A stretch of 64,000 nucleotides of DNA from Shinisaurus crocodilurus (lineage: Eukaryota > Chordata > Lepidosauria > Squamata > Shinisauridae): positions 22,280,051 through 22,344,050 of the forward strand of contig CM037880.1 in assembly GCA_021292165.1 (NCBI GenBank), given 5' to 3'. A program made the translations under genes and the position numbers. How positions within the stretch are numbered: the stretch's first letter is position 1; the number at the start of each line of letters is the position of its first letter. The notes beneath the pieces were generated by a model. It made no database searches and had not been told where the DNA came from. It saw nothing but the letters and a program-made list of their open reading frames with translations. Positions 45,506 through 56,533 of the stretch are shown here, in pieces.

Positions 45506-46815
45506 ACCGTAAATAAGTAAACAAAAAAACAAAAAAATGAGGGCATGCATGTGCCAATAAGCTTTTTGCCATGCCATCATTTGCACAGTCTGCGTTAACT
45601 CTGCCCCAAACCAGGCATGTTATTTTATAGGGTAGGCTCCACTCTCTTCTGCAGTTCACAAGCAGAAAGAGATCTGGTTGTATATGGAGGGTGGGCAAAG
45701 TTTCCTTCAGGCAATAGCCCCTCATGGAGTACAGCTCCAGAGGACTCCCCTGACCTTGGGCAGGACTTTTCAGAGAAAACAGGCAAACAACTGTTGCTGA
45801 AAGAGGCTTAAAACTTGCATGTGCAGACAGAGTACTTCCATATGCTGACTTGGGATCCTAGCCATTATATACTTATATAGAAAGAGCTAACATATTAAGA
45901 AAAATCAATGCATGTTGTGTAAGTGTTATTGACAACAGACACTAGACTGAACCTGAAGAGAGAAGAACAAAAAAAAAAGAATACCTGAATTTTAAGACAG
46001 AATATCTGAATTCTAATTTTTTTCTGGGTGATCAATTTAAACCAAAAGGCATGAGAAAAAGCAATACCATGAATGCAGTGAGCAATGGTAAGGTTAGTTA
46101 TGAGGAATATTTTCCCCTGCAAAGCGCATGCTAACATTATCAATATTAGCAGTGGACACGCATTGATACCAAAAAGAAAGCACACAGGAAGCAAAAACAA
46201 ACAAAGATTAATATATTCTGCACAACAAAGAACATCCACCAAGCAAAGCAAAAAATGTCACACACAAATTCCCACAAATACATCTACCACAAAAAGTGAA
46301 ATTCCACAGTAAATTTATGAAATCAGCTGTTGGAAAATTAACAGAGCAACCCTAAAATTAACAAAATATTTTCACTGTTCCTTTACAGAAACAGATGCTT
46401 AATTACAATTGCCTGCATCAAGACAGAATTCCTATCTAAAACACTGACAGTAAAGTAATTTTATATATATAATTTTATGTGCATTTTGTATAGTTCTATT
46501 ACATGCAAATTTATATCAAACATATATTATCTGCAGATGTTTCAGTGTGAGTGATCACTGTATTCCTATCACAACAGAAGCTTCTGGGGAGAAAGCTCTA
46601 CGGAACATTTAAGAATACCTATTGTCCAAAGACACCTAAACTCCACTCAGGAAAAATAAAACAAAGGTAACCTAACCTTGTAGTTATTTTGTTAGTTATT
46701 TCATGACATGTAGAACCATCTCTACATCTGCCTGGCAACTGAGGAAACTACACTTCTTTTATACTGGAACAGTCATCAGGATGGTAAGCATTACTTTTTC
46801 TTTTAAAAATGGTAC
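45506..46815. other. CREM intron, nothing else recognised
   Basis: Intron between the pre-bZIP exon and the bZIP exons; AT-rich and apparently unique. Confidence 0.6.
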
Positions 46816-46972
46816 CTATTTTTCATAAGCCTTAGCTCTCTTTTACGTGTTGCTTCTTCTGCTAGCTGCTGTGGGCTATGCAACGTTCCTGGGGAAGCTG
46901 CCATGACTACCCCTTGAGGTAAGGCTGTGGTTGGAGTTCGGATCTGGTAAGTTGGCATGTCACCTGTAGCAG
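46816..46972 (-). CDS. CREM: CREM exon preceding the bZIP (ATGDMPTYQIRTP...LRLMKN)
   Basis: This 157-nt exon is shared by full-length CREM and ICER products. After a two-base split codon it encodes 51 residues, starting ATGDMPTYQIRTPTTALPQG and ending EEATRKRELRLMKN, the start of the basic region. The acceptor (AG at 46974-46973) follows a long pyrimidine tract. The donor is GT at 46815-46814 (GTACC). The exon ends with two bases (AG) that join the G opening either downstream bZIP exon to make Arg, giving LMKN-R-EAA. It therefore supplies the first basic-region residues for both alternative DNA-binding domains. The similarity is strong and continuous, with no frameshift. Confidence 0.96.
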
Positions 46973-47460
46973 CTGTAAAAAGAAAAAGAAAAAAGCAGGG
47001 ATAGTTTTAATACAAAAGAGACACCTTTATATTCAAACCCAAAACCTCAGCCATTTATGGTCAAGTTCCTTGCTCTCAACTGTTGGTCAACATGCGATTT
47101 CCAGATGCCAGAAAGAGAATAATTCCAATCTATGACATATGATCCAGGTGAGAACATTTATCTATCCAAGCGTGTTCTTTCAACCCAGCATGGAAAGCTG
47201 CTTTTCCATTTTTTAACTTTATTTTTTTAAATAAAACATTATTTAATCAACACAGGATATGAATGTTTCTTGCTCAACAGAATACTAATGAATCAAGAGG
47301 ATTTGCCTTTCATTGTTCTCCAAGTTTATTGTTTCCTGGAGTTCATATATGCAATTTTAATATGGAATCTAAAACCTGACTTGTGTACGTCAAATCAGGA
47401 TTTAAACTAGAGCAGAATAAGAAATTATTAGGAACATCGGAACACAAGAAGCTGCATTAT

Positions 47461-47640
47461 GACTGGGTTCACATGACATGGCAACCCATCATGGGTAACT
47501 ATCCATAGTGGGTTGCTGTGTCATGTGAAGCTGGACCGCTTCCGGCACGGTGGCTTGTTTGTGGGCAACAAGCCATCCTACCAACCCATGGCTTGTTCAA
47601 GGGGCTGTTGTACCCACAAATAATTGTTGTGTCATCCAAA
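47461..47640. repeat. Related inverted repeat (GGTTCACATGACATGGCAAC)
   Basis: GTTCACATGACATGGCAACC and GGGTTGCTGTGTCATGTGAA form an inner palindrome. The end AACCCAG resembles the long-TIR family. Confidence 0.55.
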
Positions 47641-48147
47641 CCCAGCCAACCGACCCCATCATGGGTCCAGGGAAGTGGCGAGTGAGTCGCTCAGCAAGAG
47701 CGGCAAAATCCCCTTGCTGCTCTTGCCGAGCTCGCCCAGGCCACTGCCAGTGACAGTTGCTCCACCAAATGCCCAAGGAGCACTTTGGAATGACTGCCAC
47801 TGGCTCGCTGCCCCCCGCTCTGATCACAAACCCTTTTGCGCTCCCCATGGCATTTTCCCCTTTTATCCCCCTTTTTTTTCGCCATCTTTGAAGTGACAGC
47901 CCCTCTAAAGTGTCCAAGTGGCACACTAGAGTGGCCATCACTGGTTCACCACTTTTTTTGCCCCCCCAAATGTGCACAATTTTTTTCATAATTTTTTTCA
48001 TTTTTTAAATTCCCCGTCTCTCTTTTAAAATGGAGTATTTGACAGGGCTAATCAGGGATTTTTGACAGAAACATATACAGATTTCATGGCTGCTTCAAGT
48101 CCCCTGGGATACTGGGCAGAGGACCGAGGGGGAAGGAGGGGTGGGGG

Positions 48148-49790
48148 TGTCGAGGTTCCACCTGTACCAGGACACCTTGATCAGCTCCTTAAAGATATCT
48201 GCCTCTTTAAGAGCCCCTCCTGTATCAGGATGTCAATTTTCTGCCTTTTACCTTCTCTTCCCAGTAACGTGGGATTAGGCTTTAGGCGTGGTGCAAAAGA
48301 CACTCCAACTTGCTGTTAACAATAACTGTTTACTTTAGAAAATTTTGGTATAGTAGACTCACAATAACTTAAGGTAATTACACAAATAGAGCTGTATACT
48401 TTCAAAAAGCAGGTATAATAGAAATAAAAGAAATAATAACGCAGTTGTCTCTAACCTAGGTACTCTTTCACTGTAACCTTAATAGAGATTCCTTCTCAGC
48501 CTAGCCCTGGCTGTTCTGCATTTTCAGTGATATTCTGTCTCTGCTTCTTGGTGCCTGCAGATTCTCTGCTATCTCTCTCCAATTTCGCTCTCTCACTCCA
48601 ATTTCGTTCTCTCTCTCCAGCTTTTCCACACCTCTTTATATACCAGTGATGGCGAACCTATGGCACGGGTGCCACAGCTGGCACGCAGGGACCTCTCTGT
48701 GGGCACTCGAGCCATTGGTCACCAGATCGCGAAAAGACCGTCCCCTTCTGCAAAACACTAATGATCTTGTTCTTTCTCACAGTGTGGAACAGAATGATTT
48801 TATTCTAGAATTCCTGTTACAGAATTCTTTTCTACATTGTTATCACATTTAAAAGATTTTGAAGAATGATGCACAGAGCATGGGTTGGATGTAAAGCCCT
48901 AACAGTTGACCTGAGCGCTGCATGTGTTGCTCTCAAACTAACGGAGTATGAGCCAAGGTTTGACAAATTATCAGCATGCATGCAATAGCAAAAATCACAT
49001 TAATTGTGCAAAAGCATGCCCAATGCAAACTTTTACCTAATTCAGTGTTTGCAGTCCAAGACATAAAGGTTGTTTAAAATGTGTTAAGCACGTTTAGTTT
49101 TCTTGTTTATCTTGCTCATCCTAGTACAGGTTGACTTTTACTTTTACTAATCCGACACCTGTAGAAGCAGGGAAAGGACCCGGGGTAAAGCTTGCCCCAT
49201 ACAATTTCAGTCTGGCATATAATCATATTACAAATTGAGAATCCCTTATCCAAAAATACATGTGCCTAATTATTTAAAAACTTTGTATAAATTCCCTTCA
49301 GGCTATGTGTACAATGTAGTACTATAATAATTTTTTGAGTTGATTTTTTTTCAACAAAAAACTGTTTGTATCATTGAAAGCTCTGTTATTGTATTTTTCT
49401 TGTAAGACAAAATATGTTAATTAGTTCGGACGACTGTATGAGTTGTTTTTCTAAAACTAAAACCTCGGTATTCAGGTTTAATTGCAGTGTTGGCACTTTG
49501 AAATAAATAAGTTGGTTTTGTGTTGCAGTTTGGGCACTCGGGCTCATTAAGGTTCGCCATCACTGTTATATACCCTCCCACAGAACTAGAAGGTTACAAT
49601 CATGTGACCTAAAACTGGGGAAATTAAACTTAACTCCATTAGGGGGAAAAGGAGACTTCTTTCAATGAAAAGGAAACTTTAACTCCATGAGGGAAAAATG
49701 AAACTCACAAATGCCCCCCTCCCATCAGGAGATGTTTGGGCCTACAGGCTTCAACCTAACTCAAGCCTGTGTAGGCCTCAATCCTTCACA
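48148..49790. mobile_element. Solo LTR (about 713 bp of its own) split by a hAT element, in a CREM intron
   Basis: TGTCGAGG...CTTCACA termini are flanked by GGGGG at 48143-48147 and 49791-49795. A G5 duplication is low-complexity, so support is moderate. A 922-bp hAT sits inside, plus its 8-bp duplication. The left part contains CAATAACTGTTTACTTTAG, resembling the LTR at 5592-6185. Confidence 0.65.
48644..49565. mobile_element. hAT-type DNA transposon, non-autonomous (922 bp)
   Basis: Terminal inverted repeats CAGTGATGGCGAACCT and AGGTTCGCCATCACTG are perfect over 16 bp and flanked by the 8-bp duplication TTATATAC (48636-48643, 49566-49573). The interior has no transposase-length frame, only short pieces. 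The TIR resembles Charlie-like hAT families reported as horizontally transferred among tetrapods, by memory only. Confidence 0.9.
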
Positions 49791-49969
49791 GGGGGACAAC
49801 CCACGGTATTTGCCATAGTATCACAGCTGGATGCAGTTCTTGATACCCAGCACACTGGATTTTAGCAGAGACAAAGAAGCCCTCCTAAATGCACCTCTAG
49901 TGCTCATCACCTACGGGAAACTTCATTTAGCACAAGTAATATTTCTCCGCGTCAGTAATGCAAAGGTTG

Positions 49970-50080
49970 AGACTTTATTTATTTATTTATTTATTTATAT
50001 CCCACCTTTTTTTCCTTCAAGGAACCCAAGGCGGGTTACATAATCCTCACCCTCCTCTCCATTTTATCCTCACAACTTTA
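49970..50080 (-). mobile_element. SINE 3' fragment
   Basis: A TTTA-rich tail, CAAGGAACCCAAGGCGGGTT and CTCTCCATTTTATCCTCACAA equal the 3' half of the tRNA-SINE. Confidence 0.75.
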
Positions 50081-50810
50081 CCAGATGTATTCTCTGTACA
50101 GTACTTAGTAGACTGTTGATTTAATTCAAACGAGATTCAATAGCAACACAAAGCACACAGGAACCTATCCACATTACCCAAGAGAAGGCAATGTGGCAAT
50201 CTTGCAGGAAAGGTCTCCACAATGCACCAAGCTGAATACAGCCCACTAGCAACGGTAGCCTAACAAGTGCTAAACAACTCTTCATTCTTTTAGTCCCAGA
50301 CAGGCAGCAAAAATAGGTTTCTCAAGCCCCTAGTGGGTCACCATGCTACCTTCCCCACTGTGGCACCCTCAGACTCCTTGCTTTGGACCCACACTTCCCC
50401 ACTGCCCCTACTCTTTTTAAAAATAATATAAAATATGATAACAACATTTAAAAAATTAAAATACAGTATCATTATTACTACTGCCACCACTTGAGGGAAA
50501 GAGGACATGCTGCAAAGCACAAGCCTCTAGTTGTCCACCATCTTTATTTTCTCAAAATGCCTCTGGGCACACTGCATTCATAGTCAATGAAGATGGTGGA
50601 CAGCTCAAGCCACACCATGCTTCATCCTGAAATATGCTCAGGTGCCTGCAAAAAATGCTTTGAAAAATGACCCTATCATCACCACTGTCTGGTAAGCTTA
50701 GGTAGTTAGAGAGGGCAGTGAAAACCGACAGGGGCTGAGGCAAGGATAGTGTTGGGGAGGAACATGTATGATAGATGAATGGGATGCATGCTTATCTGTG
50801 TGAGAGGTGT

Positions 50811-50838
50811 GTGAGAGAGAGAAAGAGAGAGAGAAAAG
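50811..50838. repeat. (GA)n microsatellite
   Basis: GA units with one interruption, in a longer purine-rich tract that continues to about 50960. Confidence 0.85.
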
Positions 50839-51934
50839 GTTCTGGTGTGTGAAGATCCAGGGAGAGAAAGGGCGTTCATGTGTGTTTGAATGATATCGGG
50901 ATAGAAAGAAAGAGATGGGGAGGGAGCTGAGACGAGAGAGGAAATGAGTGGATTGAGAGATTGAACAGGAATCAGTTTGGGTAATGAAATTGCTTTGGGG
51001 ACGATCTTCCTTGTATTCAGTTTCTTTGGCAAGTTACTTGTCCTTCAGCCTCACTCGTTTGGCTTCTGTGAAATGGGTGTTTGGCCACACCTATCACAGC
51101 AGGAATTTTGTGAATGGGCATGTCCCCCTTGGCAACATTTTCTGACAGCACACACTTCCTCAAAATTTCTAATGTGCCCACTGGCCCCAAAGGGTTGGAG
51201 ACCTCCACTATATTTAGCTGGTAGGCTGCCTTCAGCTTGGTGGGTCATATGTTCTGCTGCTGGCCTATTCTAGGAGGCACTAGCAGTCAGTAACTCCAGA
51301 GAACTCTGGAATGTTTACAGATTAGATATAGGGCATTCACTCTTCAAATGGAAGAAAGCTGTGGTTGCAGAGTCCCACATGGGCCTATAATGATTTGTCT
51401 ATCCAGATAGATAGATGCTCTCTTCATATATCAAGTGTGTTAGGTTGCCAGCTTGGAAGAACTGCTTGGGATGAACCTCGCTGCTACTGCTGAACATATT
51501 TAATATATAAATGCAAGTAAATATGAAAAGTAATGTTTTCTTTCTTCCTTTAATCATACAAACACCCACAGCAGCCAGATAAACCCTTCAATCTGTGGTC
51601 ATGGTTGCCACCGCTGAATCATTTCCAAACAAAACATTGCCTCATATGATTCTTTATAAAGTATAACGTATGAACATTAGCAATAACTATGTCAATCATT
51701 GCTGTTATAATTAAAGAGAAGGGGTCAAGACAGGGTGGCACTGAGCTTGCTATTCACTTCCAGTTAAATGCCTAAATATTAAATTTCATTTGCTCTTCAT
51801 GCTCCTGCAACATCACCAATGTAGTGCATGCTGCAGTAGCACACAGACTAACAGCAAACCATTATTTCAAATGAAAAAGAAGGGTTGGAGAATCAGATTC
51901 CAGGCAGGAGAACTCATGAAGTCTTATTTATTCT

Positions 51935-52172
51935 ATTTTATTTATTATATTTATACCCCGCCTTTTTTCCCGCAAGGAACCCAAGGCGGCTTACATAATC
52001 CTCCTCCTCCTCCATTTTATCCTCACAACAACCCTGTGAGGTAGGTTAGGCTGAGAGTCAGTGACTGGCCCAAAGTCTCCCAGTGAGTTTCATGGCTGAG
52101 CGGGGACTAGAACTTGGATCTCCCGAGTCCCAGTCCAACACTCTCACCACTACGCCACACTGGCTCTTGTGG
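51935..52172 (-). mobile_element. tRNA-derived SINE, full length, in a CREM intron
   Basis: It is the reverse complement of the element at 45283: B-box side GGGACTAGAACTTGG, head CACTACGCCACACTGGCTC, and a T-rich tail at the left. Confidence 0.85.
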
Positions 52173-53322
52173 ATTTCCATCTTCTTCAGAGGAGCTGAAA
52201 GCACAATCAGACTCCAGTCTGGTAGCTTTACACAGTCAGGGCTAAAGTTCTAGAGAGTGACATTCTTCCTCTACCCCGACAACATAGTACAAAGCTTCTA
52301 TACATTTCAACATTAAAAATAAAACATTGACCGATAATGCTTTATGTTATTGTGTGACAAAAACTGCTTTACGGCAGCAAACAAAAAGGCAAAAGGGTGA
52401 CATAAAGTAAACAGTCAGAGTTCCAGAAATGTTTACATAGCACAACCTTAGCCGAGATTCAGTTTGAGATAGCACAAACAAGTGGAGGAACATCCACTGT
52501 CGGTCCAGTAGCTGTTAATGCAACCTGAAACCTATTTTTCACTTAGCATGGTCTAATCCAATTAAGCCTGTATAATATCTCCTGTACTCCATCTCAAGTT
52601 TGTTAAGGACCGGAGACCTTTTGGCTTTTCCATCATGCTTTTCCAACTTTCTCCCCCTACCCCTGCCAATTCTTTTTCTATTGTTTTGCTTAACATCCAG
52701 CCTTTAGGAAGACTTCTGAAGAACTCAAAAGCTCATTCTGTTGTGATATTTTAATTGATCTTAATAAAGGTATTGCCCTACTGTGGCTTTGGGATTTCCC
52801 CCCAAATGAGCCAACATGGCTATCTACAACGCTTATGCTTTGGTTTTTGTTTTGCTGTAGAAACTGGGGGGGGGGGGGGGTAATGAATTCAGGTTTTACA
52901 CTCTATCTAAATCATACTTTATAAAATTCTGACAGGAGTATCAGCCAGAGTATCAGACTGCTGAGGTTTTTTAAAACTGCCAGTGAATAATGGATAACAG
53001 AACCAGAACTACTGCATAATAGGAAGAAGAGCTTTGCTCTCACCTTTCCTCGCCCACCTTCTAAGCCATGTGCCTTTACCAGAAGGATTATAAACTTTTC
53101 TCAAGTCTGCTGCACAGCTCCTAGTTCTTTGCTCACGTGAGCCTGGGATCTTTAAGTATGGCTAAGAAAAGATATCACTGGATAAACAATAAACAAAACA
53201 CACAAACCAGATTTATTTAGTTCGAGAGACAGAGAGCAGGCTATTGAATAACACTGTAAAAAGTGCCAGTAGTACTAGATGAAGCAGAAAGGAACTGACT
53301 AAATCACAGCATGACTTGCAGC

Positions 53323-53330
53323 TGACGTCA
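53323..53330. promoter_or_regulatory. Perfect palindromic CRE (TGACGTCA), intronic
   Basis: An exact 8-bp consensus CREB/CREM/ATF site lies 0.73 kb downstream of the ICER start codon within the CREM intron, flanked as GCTGACGTCAAT. A second perfect copy lies 78 bp away. Function is inferred only. Confidence 0.6.
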
Positions 53331-53400
53331 ATGTGTATGTTGTTTGTGGAGTTTAAGTTTTCCAGCTCCGCTACTGAAAACACGGTTCCAGGAAATCTAA

Positions 53401-53408
53401 TGACGTCA
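53401..53408. promoter_or_regulatory. Second perfect palindromic CRE (TGACGTCA), intronic
   Basis: This is an exact TGACGTCA with flank ATGACGTCAGCC, so its GC-flanked side faces the opposite way from the copy at 53323. Two full consensus sites this close together are unlikely by chance in AT-rich intron sequence. Confidence 0.6.
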
Positions 53409-53904
53409 GCCTTTTGAACTCGATTAAGCTGTGGAACAGACCATTTTCAAGTATAGGAGGCATAAAATAATAAATCGTAAGCCAACCGATTGTTAGAACA
53501 TCCATAGGTCCCTCAGTTTTGTTTCTGCTCTTTTTATCTGTCTGAAATGAATGCTACAGAACTGATTACACAGCTGAACAGAAAGCACACCGTGGAACTA
53601 TGCTTCTGCTGCTAGAAGCAGAAGAAGCACTCTTTCATGCACTTTCAAGCTATTTTAAAAAAGCAAAGGAGACAGGCTGTTTGTTTTCATTGCTAAAGAA
53701 AAGGGATACTTCAGTGCTCAAGTTAGCAAGGTAAAGCAGAAATATGTAACTTTTAAGTACATAATCAGTCCACCATAAAACACTGCAGCAGCTAAGGAAA
53801 TAGTAAAACAATTTGTAATACAGAATAAAAATAAAAATGTGCTTGGCAACTAAGTGCTAAAAGACCAGCAACGCTGTTGCTGGATGTGCTAGCAAAACAA
53901 TGAG

Positions 53905-53995
53905 GCTGTGATCTTGTTTACAATTAGGCTGCTTAAATCCCACTGAAGTAAACGGGATTTAAGCAGCCTAGCTGTAAACAGGACTACAGCCTGAA
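53905..53995. repeat. Palindromic repeat in a CREM intron
   Basis: TGTTTACAATTAGGCTGCTT and AAGCAGCCTAGCTGTAAACA are arms of a near-perfect inverted repeat around AATCCCACTGAAG, just downstream of the ICER exon. Confidence 0.7.
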
Positions 53996-54032
53996 TTTCC
54001 TTTTTTGCAAAGAAGCTTACAAAATAACCTAC

Positions 54033-54057
54033 CAGTTTCATCTCTTGTTACAGCCAT
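54033..54057 (-). CDS. CREM: ICER-specific first coding exon of CREM (MAVTRDET...)
   Basis: A start codon at 54057-54055 opens the peptide MAVTRDET, followed by one base of the next codon and a consensus donor (GT at 54032-54031, GTAGGT). ICER (inducible cAMP early repressor) is made from an intronic CREM promoter. It keeps only a few unique residues plus the bZIP, and represses CRE-driven genes including its own. Mammalian ICER begins MAVTGDET as I recall, so position 5 is Arg (AGA) here instead of Gly, a single-base change. The phase-1 end joins the exon at 46972 to give MAVTRDET-AATGDMPTYQ. The exon lies between the tau2 exon and the pre-bZIP exon, as expected. The 5' untranslated part extends to higher coordinates, but its start is not defined. 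Confidence 0.9.
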
Positions 54058-54149
54058 GACCAGCGCCTGCTCAGAGACTTCTCCTCTGCCACCAGCTGAA
54101 CGTGAAATGTTCCAAACAAGCAAGCATGTGCAGGATTACAAGCTTCAGC

Positions 54150-54187
54150 ACTGACATCATAATGACCTCACTAGCCTACCCCGTCAT
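54150..54187 (-). promoter_or_regulatory. ICER (CREM P2) promoter: cluster of CRE-like autoregulatory elements
   Basis: About 95-130 bp upstream of the ICER start codon, the minus strand carries TGATGTCA (54159-54152), TGAGGTCA (54170-54163) and a TGACG half-site (54186-54182). The first two start 11 bp apart, about one helical turn. In mammals the ICER promoter holds tandem CRE-like autoregulatory elements (CAREs) that give rapid cAMP induction and later self-repression; the layout here matches that logic. A TATATAAAAAA stretch lies farther upstream at 54275-54265. Its position above the CAREs makes its role uncertain. Confidence 0.8.
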
Positions 54188-54529
54188 TAATGTGCTTTCT
54201 CACTGGAACAGCTCGTTGAAACAGGAGCCCAGGAAAAACCTTTGCTAACAAACAATCGCTTCAGTTTTTTATATACCCTAGCTTTGCTTTCCCTCCAATA
54301 CAAAAACACACAAAACCTGGGAGTCAGCTATAAATCAAACCACAGACGCACTTCTAGCCGTGGGGGGAGGCTATTTCAATGCCAATGTTTTTCAAAATAA
54401 ATTGTCTGAAAAACTGTACTTTCGACAATAATGCAATCCAACATCAATAGGCGTTCAGGGCTGGCGAGCAAGTGTAGAACAGTTTTGTACCATGTTTAAT
54501 TCTGTCCTATATTGGACTGTTTTAAGAAA

Positions 54530-54680
54530 ATAAGAACAGCCAGACCAAATGACTATCTAGCCCAGTATCCTCTTTCTCACAGTGGCCAACCAGGTGCCTA
54601 TGGGAAGCCTACAAGCAGAACATGAGGGAAATAGCTCTCCCCTGGTTGTTTCCCAGAGGCATGCTACCATATAGCTAAAG
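54530..54680 (-). mobile_element. CR1-type LINE 3' terminus in a CREM intron
   Basis: AATAAGAACAGCCAGACCAA, CTATCTAGCCCAGTATCCTC and CACAGTGGCCAACCAGGTGC are antisense CR1 end motifs. Confidence 0.65.
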
Positions 54681-54699
54681 CTAAGTTACAAAGAAAATA

Positions 54700-54795
54700 A
54701 GGAGGCAGTCCTATGCACATTTACCAGGGAGTAACTCCCACTGAACTCAATAGGACTTACTTCTGAGTAGACATGCATAGTACTGCATTTAAGCG
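54700..54795. repeat. Short palindromic repeat copy
   Basis: AGTCCTATGCACATTTACC, GGACTTACTTCTGAGTAGAC and ATGCATAGTACTGC. Confidence 0.65.
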
Positions 54796-55474
54796 TGCTT
54801 TACACTCCCATCAGGAGAGCTTTTCTATTAGTTATCACTTGACATACTCCTGTTGAAAGGAAACATACTACCACATGATAAAAACTGCATGGTTCCATCC
54901 AATTATTTCTTTAGTAGTATTAAAGCCTTTACAAATATACACACACACTTATCTAAACCCATCCATTCACCCTAATCTCTCACCAATATTTTGTTAGTGG
55001 GCAGGATACTTCTTATCTCACACAACTCTATTTACTTCACAACAACATAGACATGTCACAATTCTTTCTCCATCCTTGTGCACAGACCCTCCAGCTCACA
55101 TGCACTTGTGTCATGTAGGGGTACACAATGTAAGAAATTCAGTATTTTAAAATATGTACCGTAGCTCTTTTAGGGATCTCATAGGATTCTTTGTTCCCAA
55201 CAATTAGTATAGGGAGACCATTCCAGAATGTTAGGGGTTATAAAACCATATATACAACATTTTAAAACCATATCACACACACACACACACACATATACGC
55301 ACACACACCCTATATAACCCTAATCAACCAGTCAAATACACTCTTTGTAACCACAATTCCATAAAACCTACAATGTGTTCATACTGCCACTTAATTGCAG
55401 GTTTAGTGCTAGAACTACTGGTGGATGTGCTGTTATTGTTGCGTGTTTCACACATGACCAGTGACAATTCCAGT

Positions 55475-55697
55475 GTGATTTAGTGCTTAGACTGCTGGAC
55501 TGGGACTCTGGAGATCCAGGTTCTAGTCCCCACTCAGCCATGAAGCTCACTGGGTGACTTTGGGCCAGTCACTGACTCTCAGCCTAACCTACCTCACAGG
55601 GTTGTTGTGAGGATAAAATGGAGAGGAGGAGGAACTATGTAAGCCACCTTGGGTTCCTTGCAAGAGGAAAAAAGGGTACAAATAAATATAATAATAA
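55475..55697 (+). mobile_element. tRNA-derived SINE with (ATA)n tail
   Basis: GGAGATCCAGGTTCTAGTCC, CACTGGGTGACTTTGGGCC and CCTTGGGTTCCTTGCAAG, then ATAATAATAA into which the RTE-like copy is joined. Confidence 0.8.
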
Positions 55698-56491
55698 TAA
55701 CATCGACAGTGAAATCCAGCATCGTCTGAGCTCCGCAAGTGCCGCATTTTCTCGAATGAAACATAGAGTGTTCGAGGATCGGGATATTTGTAAGAAGACC
55801 AAAACACTGGTTTATGAAGCCATTGTATTACCAACTTTATTGTATGCCTGCGAAACATGGACTATCTATAAACGTCACTTCCACCTCCTTGAAAGGTTTC
55901 ATCAACGTTGCCTCCGGAAAATCCTGCAAATTACTTGGGAAGATAGGCGAACAAATGTCAGTGTACTGGAAGAAGCAAAGACTACTAGCATTGAAAAAAT
56001 GATCCTTCAACGCCAACTTCAGTGGACCGGTCATGTTGTTCGAATGCCTGACTGCCGTCTCCCAAAGCAGTTACTTTACTCCCAACTCAAGGATGGAAAG
56101 CGGAATATCGGTGGTCAATATAAGAGGTTTAAAGATGTTCATAAGGCTAATCTAAAAAATGCAATATAAACATCGAAAACTGGGAAGCTCTGGCCCATGA
56201 ACGATCTAAATGGAGGTTGGCCTTTCACAAAGGTTCCATGGACTTTGAAGAAGCCCGAGTGCAAGGTGAAAGGGAGAAACGTGCTAAACGAAAAGCACGT
56301 CAAATGAATCCTTTACAGGACCATCTTCTATCTGGTAACCTGTGTCCTCACTGTGGGAAGCTGTGTGGATCTAGAATTGGCCTCCACAGTCACTTACGGA
56401 CCCATCGCTAGAGTCTACACAATCTTCTTTAGAATCTCCTCCTTTTATCCCGGAAGACAATCTTACTCGGTCACGAGTGATCGCCTGATGA

Positions 56492-56532
<41 letters not shown>

Positions 56533-56533
56533 C
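55698..56533 (+). mobile_element. RTE-like LINE 3' fragment with C-terminal C2H2 zinc finger; (AAT)n tail
   Basis: A 5'-truncated copy encodes VYEAIVLPTLLYACETWTIY, LRKILQITWEDRRTNVSVLE and QLQWTGHVVRMPDCRLPKQL, followed after one frameshift by KRKARQMNPLQDHLLSGN. It ends in CPHCGKLCGSRIGLHSHLRTH, which fits C-x2-C-x12-H-x3-H. A short 3' UTR (TCGGTCACGAGTGATCGCC) then runs into (AAT)n at about 56492-56531. It begins inside the (ATA)n tail of a SINE. The late-ORF2 layout resembles RTE-type elements; the clade is not certain. Confidence 0.8.

Larger units (their letters stand above)
50081..53322. other. CREM intron: SINE at 51935, otherwise mostly unique
   Basis: Contains the GA tract, one SINE and a poly-G run at about 52867-52880. 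No exon found. Confidence 0.55.

Noticed and set aside
54265..54275. TATATAAAAAA as the ICER TATA box
   Set aside because: It lies upstream of the CRE-like cluster, more than 200 bp from the start codon. The assignment would be a guess, so it is only mentioned in the promoter entry.
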